NCBI GenBank assembly: GCA_964632795.1
Contig: CAZWEZ010000097.1
Coordinates: forward strand, 1-14,183
Length of the DNA stretch: 14,183 nucleotides
Direction of reading: 5' to 3'
Origin: CAZWEZ01 sp964632795
Lineage (GTDB): Bacteria; Pseudomonadota; Alphaproteobacteria; Rhodospirillales; 2-02-FULL-58-16
A program made the position numbers and the translations under genes. This document shows, piece by piece, positions 7,906-14,183 of the stretch (positions are counted from its first letter, which is position 1; every line of letters begins with the position of its first letter). Under the pieces are notes generated by a model, which was given only the letters and a program-made list of their open reading frames with translations, ran no database searches and was not told the DNA's origin.

Positions 7906-8627
7906 CAGGGGATGATAAGGCCCATTCGAAGGGCTTTGACGATGGCCAGAATGCGGGTACTGGATTGCAGCTTTGCCATAGCGTTCTTTATGTGAAAACT
8001 TGCGGTGTGTTCTGAGATATTGAGAATCATCCCGATGTCCCAGGAGCTTTTACCTCGCGCAGTCCAAATCAAACATTCGGTTTCCCGAGGGGTAAGGCGG
8101 ACCAGAGGACTCCCTTCCTGATCCTCGACGGCCAGCCTTAGAAAGGCCGTGTGGAATTGTGCCGCGATGACGTGTAGCTGGTCAATTACCTCGCGAGGCG
8201 CGACATCTTGATGGTCGGTGCCGTAGCTCATGGCGAAGGTGTCGCCGAACGGACCGTGGAGAGGGACGCATACCCCGCCCCCAAGACCTGCCTCTTTGGC
8301 TTCGTCCATGAACCTCCGCTGCTCTTGGCTTAGATGGGGCAGATCATTCCATAGGAAAGGCCACCGCATCACAGGCGTTCGAGAAATGATCGGGTCGATA
8401 TTCTCATAGCCTTTATCGAAATAGTATTCCACCCAGTCAGGAGGGTATTCCAAGATGACGGCGGGCGGTTGGAACGGGGTCTTGAACTTGTACTGGCTGT
8501 AATTGGTTAACGCGCCATAAGCGAACCGATTGTAGCCGCGGTCCGAAATCGCAGTTTTGAATAGAGCGGTGAGCTCCCCGGGTGTAGCAGCGCAATTGGT
8601 TTGCTCGATGAAATCGAGAAGCCTCAT
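7905..8627 (-). CDS. LuxR-family quorum-sensing transcription regulator
   Basis: This regulator likely binds the acyl-homoserine lactone made by the adjacent LuxI and controls target promoters. From the ATG at 8627 it has 240 residues, the family norm. The autoinducer-binding domain (about 1-165) has the usual pocket residues: Trp65 and Tyr69 in DWVEYYF, Asp78-Pro79 in ENIDP, Trp93 in PFLWND, and a glycine-rich GLGGGVCVPLHG. The C-terminal LuxR helix-turn-helix (about 175-238) has LTPRETECLIWTARGKSSW and the recognition segment ISEHTASFHIKNAMAKL. I preferred 8627 over the in-frame ATG at 8663 because AGGAAGG lies five bases ahead of 8627, while 8663 has no SD and sits inside a dyad. The stop codon overlaps the dyad at 7880-7905. 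Confidence 0.93.
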   Translation of the reverse strand: MRLLDFIEQTNCAATPGELTALFKTAISDRGYNRFAYGALTNYSQYKFKTPFQPPAVILEYPPDWVEYYFDKGYENIDPIISRTPVMRWPFLWNDLPHLSQEQRRFMDEAKEAGLGGGVCVPLHGPFGDTFAMSYGTDHQDVAPREVIDQLHVIAAQFHTAFLRLAVEDQEGSPLVRLTPRETECLIWTARGKSSWDIGMILNISEHTASFHIKNAMAKLQSSTRILAIVKALRMGLIIP

Positions 8628-8637
8628 GCCGGCCTTC

Positions 8638-8817
8638 CTATCCTGGGAGGTGATACCACACATGGTCTTGGTATGCCATCATCTCGTGTCCAAAACCGCT
8701 ACCAAGCACTGTGCCGCACCGGACAACAATACCGGGCCACTCGCAGGTCTGAGCCGTCTCAGGGGCGTCGATGCCATGAAGCCGTATCCGCTCTCCCGAT
8801 ATCTCCAGGGTGTCGAG
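8638..8817 (-). pseudogene. Truncated staphylococcal-nuclease-like (thermonuclease) gene
   Basis: Read on the minus strand from 8817, the frame gives LDTLEISGERIRLHGIDAPE followed by TAQTCEW and VRCGT. This is the classic SNase core (DGDTLxx...RIRLxGIDAPE), including the counterparts of the active-site Arg35, Asp40 and Glu43 of staphylococcal nuclease. The N-terminus, with any signal peptide, is cut off exactly where the repeat begins. After RCGT the similarity fades, and the frame stops at 8638 without the second catalytic Arg (Arg87 counterpart). It is a gene remnant, not a working enzyme. It overlaps the luxR upstream region, so the luxR promoter must lie within the remnant. Confidence 0.72.
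8653..8674. promoter_or_regulatory. Dyad upstream of luxR
   Basis: ATACCA (8653-8658) and TGGTAT (8669-8674) are perfect inverted arms around a ten-base centre, 26-47 bases before the chosen luxR start. Spacing and position suit an operator for luxR autoregulation. Six-base arms can arise by chance, and the arms do not match the dyad ahead of luxI. Confidence 0.3.
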
Positions 8818-8867
8818 GTTCCGGTGACATGATACTTAATTGGGGTCACATGATGAGGAATGCCCGG
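8818..8867 (+). repeat. Right copy of the 50-bp repeat with transposase remnant
   Basis: This matches 6499-6548 at 49 of 50 positions. On the minus strand 8844-8867 encodes PGIPHHVT of a REP-associated transposase, running into the repeat as on the left. The preceding residues (MARFARVVA) are absent here, so homology ends exactly at CCCGG. The repeat's other end abuts the truncated nuclease gene. Confidence 0.88.
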
Positions 8868-9024
8868 CAACACCTCAAAACAGCCTAAAAGATAAATTAT
8901 ATCAGTCGATTACGAAGAGCTTTGCGCGGCTTAGCCGACCGTAGTGGCAAACGCCGCTTGATTCAGGCAATCGGGCGATGGTCCTTCGGTGGGTGATTCA
9001 CTATAAAGGATAAGGAAGGTCGCC

Positions 9025-9034
9025 GAGGAGGGGG
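9025..9034 (+). promoter_or_regulatory. Strong ribosome binding site for the TTG-started oxoprolinase
   Basis: GAGGAGGGGG lies six bases before the TTG at 9041. It supports TTG as the true start, because no ATG in the frame precedes the conserved WQFWIDRGGTFTDV. A TATAAA at 9002-9007 could be part of a promoter, but no good -35 partner was found. Confidence 0.7.
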
Positions 9035-9040
9035 ACCACC

Positions 9041-12000
9041 TTGAGCGCGACGCCGTTTTCGCAACGCTGGCAGTTCTGGATCGACCGCGGCGGGACCTTC
9101 ACCGACGTCGTGGCGCGGCGGCCCGACGGCGCGGTGGTGACCCACAAGCTGCTGTCGGAGAACCCGGAGCAATACGAGGACGCCGCGCTCCACGGCATCC
9201 GCGACCTGCTCGGCCTGGAGGCCGACGAGACGATCCCGGCCGACGTCATCGAAGTGGTCAAGATGGGGACCACGGTGGCCACCAACGCCCTGCTCGAACG
9301 CACGGGCGAACGGACCGTGCTGGTCATCACCAAGGGCTTCGCGGACGCCCTGCGCATCGGCTACCAGAACCGGCCCAAGCTGTTCGAACGCCGGATCGTG
9401 CTGCCCGAGATGTTGTACGAGCGGGTGGTCGAGGTCGAGGAGCGCCTGAGCGCCACCGGCGAGGTGCTGGCGGAGCCCGACCTGGAGGCCGCCCGGGCGG
9501 CGCTCGAGGAGGCCTACGACGTCGGCATCCGGAGCGCCGCCATCGTGCTGTTGCACGGCTACCGGTTCCCCGGCCACGAGCGCGCGGTGGCCGAGCTGGC
9601 CCGCCGGGTGGGGTTCACCCAGGTCTCGGTCTCCCATGTCGTCAGCCCGCTGATGAAGCTGGTTTCGCGCGGCGACACCACGGTGGTCGATGCCTACCTG
9701 TCGCCGATCCTGCGCCGCTACGTCGACGGGATCGACGCCGAGCTGGGCGGCACCCGGCTGATGTTCATGCAATCCAACGGCGGGCTCACCGACGCCCGCA
9801 TGTTCCAGGGCAAGGACAGCATCCTGTCGGGCCCCGTGGGCGGCGTCGTCGGCATGGCCCAGACCGCCGAGTGGTGCGGCTTCACCAAGGTCATCGGCTT
9901 CGACATGGGGGGCACCTCGACCGACGTCTCCCACTACGACGGCGTCTTCGAGCGGGCCTTCGAGACCCTGGTCGCCGGGGTCCGCATCCGGGCCCCGATG
10001 ATGCGCATCCACACGGTGGCCGCCGGGGGCGGCTCGATCCTCCACTTCGACGGAGCGCGCTACCGGGTGGGGCCGGATTCGGCGGGCGCCAACCCGGGTC
10101 CGGCGTGCTACCGGCGCGGCGGGCCGCTGTGCGTCACCGACTGCAACGTCATGCTGGGTAAGATCCAGCCCCGCTTCTTCCCCAAGGTGTTCGGCCGCTC
10201 CGCCGACGCGCCGCTCGACGGCGAACGGACCCGCGAGCTGTTCGCCAAGCTCGGCGCCGAGATCGCCGAGGCCACCGGCAACGCCCGCGCGCCCGAGCAG
10301 GTGGCCGAGGGCTTCCTGATGATCGCCGTCGAGAACATGGCCAACGCGATCAAGCAGATCTCGGTGCAGCGGGGCTACGACGTCACCGAGTACACGCTCA
10401 ACTGCTTCGGCGGCGCCGGCGGCCAGCACGCCTGCCTGGTCGCCGACTCGCTGGGCATGAACCGGGTCTTCATCCACCCCCACGCCGGGGTGCTGTCGGC
10501 CTACGGCATGGGCCTGGCCGACATCCGGGCGATGCGCGAGGCGGCCGTCGAGGAGCCGCTGGAGGCCGGGCTGACCGGCGATTTGGCGCCGAGGTTCGAC
10601 GCCCTGGAGGCCGAGGTCCGGGCCGAGGTTCGCGACCAGGGGGTGGACGAAACCAAGATCACGGTGCACCGCAAGGTCCACCTGCGCTTCGAGGGCACCG
10701 ACACCGCCCTGATCGTCGATTTTTCCGACCGCGCGCGGATGACCGCCGAATTCGAGGACGCCCACCAGCGGCGCTTCGGCTTCGTGATGCCCGAACGCGG
10801 CCACGTCGCCGAGGCGATCTCGGTGGAGGCGGTCGGCACCACCGAGACCGTCGAGGACGCCGAGATCAAGGACATCCCCGGGGTCGCCGACCTGCAGCCG
10901 CTGGACGTGGTCGACATGTATTCGGGCGGCGAGACCCACCGGACCCCGGTCTACAACCGCGAGGCCCTGCTGCCCGACGACGTGGTCGAAGGCCCCGCGG
11001 TGATCGTCGAGGCCAACTCCACCACCGTGCTCGAGCCCGGCTGGCAGGCGGAGCTCAACCGTCGCGGCCACCTGATCCTGACCCGCGCCGTGCCCCGCCC
11101 GAGCCGGGTCGCCATCGGCACCGAGGTCGACCCGGTGATGCTCGAGATCTTCAACAACCTGTTCATGTCGATCGCCGAGCAGATGGGCACCGTGCTCGCC
11201 AACACCGCCTATTCGGTCAACATCAAGGAACGCCTGGACTTCTCGTGCGCGGTGTTCGACTCGGGCGGCCACCTGGTCGCCAACGCCCCCCACATGCCGG
11301 TCCACCTGGGAAGCATGGGCGAGAGCGTGCAGACGGTGATCCGCGAGCGCGCCGGGGTGATGAGGCCCGGCGACGTGTCGGTGCTCAACGCGCCCTACAA
11401 CGGCGGCACCCACCTTCCCGACATCACCGTCATCACCCCGGTGTTCGACGACGCCGGGGGCGACGTCCTGTTCTACGTCGCCTCGCGCGGCCATCACGCC
11501 GACATCGGCGGCATCACCCCGGGTTCGATGCCTCCCGACAGCCGGACCGTCGAGGAGGAAGGGGTGCTGATCGACAACTTCCTGCTGGTCGAGGGCGGCC
11601 GCTTCCGCGAGGCCGAGTTCAGGGCGCTGCTCGCCGACGACGCCTACCCGGCCCGCAACCCGGACCAGAACGTCGCCGACCTCAGGGCCCAGATCGCCGC
11701 CAACGAGAAAGGGGGGCGCGAGCTCAAGGCGATGATCGACCACTTCGGGCTCGACGTGGTCCGGGCCTACATGGGCCACGTCCAGGACAACGCCGAGGAA
11801 TCGGTGCGCCGGGTGCTCGACGTGCTGGCCGACGGCGCCTTCGCCTGCGAGCTGGACGACGGCGCCGTGATCAAGGTCGAAATCTCGATCGACAAGCAGG
11901 CCCGCCGGGCGACCATCGACTTCACCGGCACCTCGGACCAGCAGCCGACAAACTTCAACGCCCCCTTCGCGGTGTGCCGGGCGGCGGTGCTGTACGTGTT

Positions 12001-12661
12001 CAGGACCCTGGTCGACGACGACATCCCGTTGAACGCCGGCTGCCTCAAGCCGCTGGACGTGGTGGTGCCGGAGGGCTGCATGCTCAATCCCCGCTATCCG
12101 GCGGCCGTGGTGGCGGGCAACGTCGAGACCTCCCAGGTGGTGGTCGATACGCTGTACGGGGCGCTCGGCGTGCTGGCCGCGGCCCAGGGGACGATGAACA
12201 ACTTCACCTTCGGCAACGACCGCCACCAGTACTACGAGACCGTCTGCGGCGGCTCGGGCGCCGGCCCCGACTTCGACGGCACCGACGCCGTCCACACCCA
12301 CATGACCAACTCCCGGCTCACCGATCCCGAGGTCCTGGAATGGCGCTTCCCGGTGCGAATCGACAGCTTCGCCATCAGGCGGGGCAGCGGCGGCGCGGGC
12401 CGCCATTCGGGCGGCGCCGGCACCGTGCGCCGGATCCGTTTCCTGGAGCCGATGACGGCGGCCATCCTGTCCTGCCACCGCCGCATCGCCCCCTACGGGG
12501 TGGACGGCGGCGAGCCCGGGATGATGGGCCGCAACCGGGTCGAACGGGCCGACGGCAAGGTCGACGAGCTGGGCGGCACCGACAAGACGGAGGTCGCGCC
12601 GGGCGACGTCTTCGTCATCGAGACCCCGGGCGGCGGCGGCTACGGCAAGGCCGGGGCCTGA
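9041..12661 (+). CDS. Fused 5-oxoprolinase / hydantoinase A-B (ATP-dependent)
   Basis: This probably opens 5-oxo-L-proline to glutamate with ATP hydrolysis, the recycling step of the gamma-glutamyl cycle. The single 1,206-residue chain joins a HyuA part (about 1-690) and a HyuB part (about 692-1204), as in eukaryotic 5-oxoprolinase, whereas many bacteria have two genes. In HyuA the ATP-binding motifs are DRGGTFTDVV at 15-24 and FDMGGTSTDVSHY at 287-299. HyuB begins near DPVMLEIFNNLF (697-708), contains HADIGGITPGSMPPDS (819-834), and ends with the glycine-rich ETPGGGGYGKAGA. The N-terminus WQFWIDRGGTFTDV with KLLSENPEQY resembles the oxoprolinase branch more than N-methylhydantoinase or acetophenone carboxylase, but substrate cannot be proved by eye. 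The start is TTG with a strong SD. The gene is GC-rich like the core genes, in contrast to the accessory stretch before it. Confidence 0.9.
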   Translation: MSATPFSQRWQFWIDRGGTFTDVVARRPDGAVVTHKLLSENPEQYEDAALHGIRDLLGLEADETIPADVIEVVKMGTTVATNALLERTGERTVLVITKGFADALRIGYQNRPKLFERRIVLPEMLYERVVEVEERLSATGEVLAEPDLEAARAALEEAYDVGIRSAAIVLLHGYRFPGHERAVAELARRVGFTQVSVSHVVSPLMKLVSRGDTTVVDAYLSPILRRYVDGIDAELGGTRLMFMQSNGGLTDARMFQGKDSILSGPVGGVVGMAQTAEWCGFTKVIGFDMGGTSTDVSHYDGVFERAFETLVAGVRIRAPMMRIHTVAAGGGSILHFDGARYRVGPDSAGANPGPACYRRGGPLCVTDCNVMLGKIQPRFFPKVFGRSADAPLDGERTRELFAKLGAEIAEATGNARAPEQVAEGFLMIAVENMANAIKQISVQRGYDVTEYTLNCFGGAGGQHACLVADSLGMNRVFIHPHAGVLSAYGMGLADIRAMREAAVEEPLEAGLTGDLAPRFDALEAEVRAEVRDQGVDETKITVHRKVHLRFEGTDTALIVDFSDRARMTAEFEDAHQRRFGFVMPERGHVAEAISVEAVGTTETVEDAEIKDIPGVADLQPLDVVDMYSGGETHRTPVYNREALLPDDVVEGPAVIVEANSTTVLEPGWQAELNRRGHLILTRAVPRPSRVAIGTEVDPVMLEIFNNLFMSIAEQMGTVLANTAYSVNIKERLDFSCAVFDSGGHLVANAPHMPVHLGSMGESVQTVIRERAGVMRPGDVSVLNAPYNGGTHLPDITVITPVFDDAGGDVLFYVASRGHHADIGGITPGSMPPDSRTVEEEGVLIDNFLLVEGGRFREAEFRALLADDAYPARNPDQNVADLRAQIAANEKGGRELKAMIDHFGLDVVRAYMGHVQDNAEESVRRVLDVLADGAFACELDDGAVIKVEISIDKQARRATIDFTGTSDQQPTNFNAPFAVCRAAVLYVFRTLVDDDIPLNAGCLKPLDVVVPEGCMLNPRYPAAVVAGNVETSQVVVDTLYGALGVLAAAQGTMNNFTFGNDRHQYYETVCGGSGAGPDFDGTDAVHTHMTNSRLTDPEVLEWRFPVRIDSFAIRRGSGGAGRHSGGAGTVRRIRFLEPMTAAILSCHRRIAPYGVDGGEPGMMGRNRVERADGKVDELGGTDKTEVAPGDVFVIETPGGGGYGKAGA

Positions 12662-12738
12662 TCCCGGCGGAATTTCTCGAATCCTTGAATCTTTTCAATT
12701 GCTTGGTGAGACACAAGATGTTGGGGCACATGAAAGCT

Positions 12739-12767
12739 TTGACGCCATATTCTGTAGTGTGTACACT
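12739..12767 (+). promoter_or_regulatory. Sigma70-like promoter of the TolC-family gene
   Basis: TTGACG (12739-12744) is separated by exactly 17 bases from TACACT (12762-12767), matching the consensus at five and four of six positions. The predicted start near 12774 favours translation from 12821 over the ATG at 12776. The -10 overlaps a small palindrome, AGTGT-GT-ACACT (12756-12767), that could bind a regulator. Confidence 0.55.
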
Positions 12768-12820
12768 ATCTGGTTATGTCTCAGGGGGGTCATACAAGAG
12801 ATGTGGAGACCGGCGTCCGG

Positions 12821-14134
12821 ATGGCAGGCTGGAGACCGGTGTTGGCGGCGGCGTTGGGGGTGTGGCTGGTCTCCGGCGGGGCTTCTTTCGCCCGCCCCCT
12901 GGAAGACGAACTGGCCGATCTACTGCTCGATCATCCGCTGATCAATGCCGGCGAGAAGACAGTCGAATCGTCGCGCCAGGCGATCAAGATCTCGCTGGCC
13001 AATTATTTCCCCCAGATCGCGACCACCGGCGACGTCGGTTACGAGAACATCGACAGCCCGGCGACCCAGGCCACCATGCTGGGCAAGAACTATTCGCGCA
13101 CCCATAACATCGCCGGGGTGACCGTGACCCAGAACGTGTTCAGCGGGTTCGCCAACGATTCGGCGGTCAGGACGGCGCGCCTGAACAAGGAGATCGCCGA
13201 GATCTCCCTCGAGGGGACCAACCAGAACACCCTGTTCGAGGGCATCGGCGCCTACATCGGGGTCCTTCGCCAGCGGCGCCTGATCGGTCTTTCGCTCAAC
13301 AACGTGCGGACCATCCAGCGCCAGCTCATGCTGGAGGACGAACGGGTCCAGAGGGGCGCGGGGATCACCGTCGACGTATTGCAGGCCAAGTCGCGCCTGC
13401 AGATCGCCAAGGAGCGCCGGGTGGCCTTCGAGGGGGCGCTGGAAGACGCCGTCAGCCGTTACTCCCAGACCTTCAACCACGCCCCGGACATCGAGGGCAT
13501 GATGGACCCGGTGCCGCCGGTGGAGCTGGTCCCCTCGATCATGGAGAGGGCGGTCGAGATCGCCCTGGTCGAGAACCCGGCGATCGACAACTCGAACGCC
13601 TCGGTCGAGGTGGCCCGGGAACGCCGGCGCACGGTGCTTGCCGAATATTCGCCGGTGGTCGACGTGGTCGGCGCGTGGAACTACGAGAAGCACAATGCGG
13701 GGACGCTGGGCACCCGGCGCGATTACTCGATCGCCGTGCAGACCACCTGGAACCTGTTCACCGGCTTCTCGACCCGCGCCGGGATCACCCAGGCGGCTTA
13801 TGATTACCGGGCCAGCAAGGACAACTTCGATTTCGTCTCGCGCAAGGTGGTCGAACAGACCCGGGTGGCCTGGCAGGCGCTGTTGACCACCCGCGAGAGG
13901 CTGGATTTGCTCGAGAACGCCGTCAACATCGCCGCCGAGGTGTTCCTGTCGCGCAAGAAACTGCGCGAGGCGGGCAAGGAAACGGTGATCAACGTGCTCG
14001 ACGCCGAAAACGAGGTCAACAACGCCCAGATCAACTTCACCGCCGCCGCCTATGACGAACGCTTGGCCATCTACCAGCTGCTGCTGGCGATGGGACGCCT
14101 CAACGCCGTTCACCTGAACCTGAGGGTGAACTGA
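12821..14134 (+). CDS. TolC-family outer-membrane channel protein
   Basis: This outer-membrane efflux or type I secretion channel subunit would form a trimer reaching into the periplasm and pair with an inner-membrane transporter and adaptor. From ATG 12821 it has 437 residues, normal for the family. The signal peptide is MAGWRPVLAAALGVWLVSGG with likely cleavage after ASFA. Two OEP repeats follow, each with a beta-strand-rich segment (VTVTQNVFSGF near 102 and VQTTWNLFTGF near 307) and long helices; LDAENEVNNAQINF near the end is typical. An in-frame ATG at 12776 would add 15 residues with acidic charges ahead of the signal, lacks an SD and is almost at the predicted transcription start, so 12821 (GGAG upstream) is preferred. 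Similar proteins serve type I secretion (TolC/PrtF-like) and drug efflux. Partner genes are not in the window. Confidence 0.92.
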   Translation: MAGWRPVLAAALGVWLVSGGASFARPLEDELADLLLDHPLINAGEKTVESSRQAIKISLANYFPQIATTGDVGYENIDSPATQATMLGKNYSRTHNIAGVTVTQNVFSGFANDSAVRTARLNKEIAEISLEGTNQNTLFEGIGAYIGVLRQRRLIGLSLNNVRTIQRQLMLEDERVQRGAGITVDVLQAKSRLQIAKERRVAFEGALEDAVSRYSQTFNHAPDIEGMMDPVPPVELVPSIMERAVEIALVENPAIDNSNASVEVARERRRTVLAEYSPVVDVVGAWNYEKHNAGTLGTRRDYSIAVQTTWNLFTGFSTRAGITQAAYDYRASKDNFDFVSRKVVEQTRVAWQALLTTRERLDLLENAVNIAAEVFLSRKKLREAGKETVINVLDAENEVNNAQINFTAAAYDERLAIYQLLLAMGRLNAVHLNLRVN

Positions 14135-14183
14135 TACCAGCGATCCTCATTCCTGACCCCTTCGGGCGGCGCAGGCCACTAGT

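Larger units (their letters stand above)
6608..8842. mobile_element. Possible repeat-bounded accessory cassette with luxR-luxI
   Basis: The 2,235-base segment starts and ends with perfect 25-base inverted repeats (6608-6632 and 8818-8842). It carries luxR, luxI, a small ORF, a truncated nuclease gene and non-coding debris. Its GC content is visibly lower than that of gph or the oxoprolinase. No intact transposase and no target-site duplication were seen: the bases outside the two ends differ. The unit also occurs in tandem outside the segment, so these may be dispersed REP-like elements rather than true transposon ends. I consider a cassette plausible but unproven. Confidence 0.35.

Noticed and set aside
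8628..8663. Upstream ATG start for luxR at 8663
   Set aside because: It has no SD, while AGGAAGG lies directly ahead of the ATG at 8627, which gives the standard family length.
8963..12478. Very long open frame (1,171 codons) on the minus strand opposite the oxoprolinase
   Set aside because: The translation is low-complexity Gly/Arg/His/Asp-rich sequence, the usual mirror of a GC-rich gene. The plus-strand frame has strong family motifs throughout.
12776..12820. Upstream ATG start for the TolC-family gene
   Set aside because: It has no SD, almost coincides with the predicted transcription start, and would place acidic residues ahead of a good signal peptide.
11245..13107. Plus-strand frame of 620 codons overlapping the oxoprolinase end and the start of the TolC-family gene
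   Set aside because: It is Arg/Gly-rich out-of-frame sequence that crosses two well-supported genes.
14135..14183. End of window with a possible SpeI site (ACTAGT)
   Set aside because: A six-base site at a sequence end can be chance or a cloning boundary. Nothing else in these 49 bases supports a feature.

Overview
The window reads as alphaproteobacterial chromosome, probably of the Rhodospirillales type. The housekeeping genes are very GC-rich, and the LuxI/LuxR pair, GlmU/GlmS and Gph proteins all look alphaproteobacterial. The assignment rests on protein character and gene order recalled from memory; no search was run.

Layout from left to right. (1) Positions 1-642 hold an AT-rich, minus-strand, partial gene for an unrecognised membrane protein; composition changes sharply at about 680. 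(2) Positions 688-5412 are a GC-rich core block on the minus strand: gor (glutathione reductase), glmS and glmU, the last two tightly coupled. gph (phosphoglycolate phosphatase) diverges from glmU on the plus strand. (3) A tRNA-Val(CAC) gene follows gph, with its promoter overlapping the gph stop codon. (4) Positions 6320-9000 form an accessory stretch of visibly lower GC directly behind the tRNA. It holds a hairpin, a cluster of short repeats fused to the first codons of a REP-associated (IS200-like) transposase, a 369-base non-coding stretch, a quorum-sensing unit transcribed leftwards (luxR, luxI and a 60-residue ORF that starts right after the luxI stop), a truncated staphylococcal-nuclease-like gene, and a second copy of the repeat/transposase junction. 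(5) GC-rich core resumes with a 1,206-residue fused 5-oxoprolinase/hydantoinase (9041-12661, TTG start) and a TolC-family outer-membrane channel protein (12821-14134) with its own sigma70-like promoter.

How the parts relate. GlmS makes glucosamine-6-phosphate and GlmU converts glucosamine-1-phosphate to UDP-GlcNAc, so the pair supplies peptidoglycan and lipopolysaccharide precursors. Gor and the 5-oxoprolinase both touch glutathione metabolism but are not in one operon. The most notable region is the LuxR-LuxI-small ORF unit. It is bounded by near-identical 50-bp direct repeats and by a 25-bp inverted repeat, sits beside a tRNA gene and is surrounded by gene debris. This suggests a quorum-sensing cassette acquired or rearranged through repeat activity. 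Dyad sequences lie upstream of both lux genes, including one 20-bp element between luxR and luxI with lux-box-like ends. I did not find a wholly new type of system; the small ORF, the repeats and the AT-rich membrane gene are the least explained parts.
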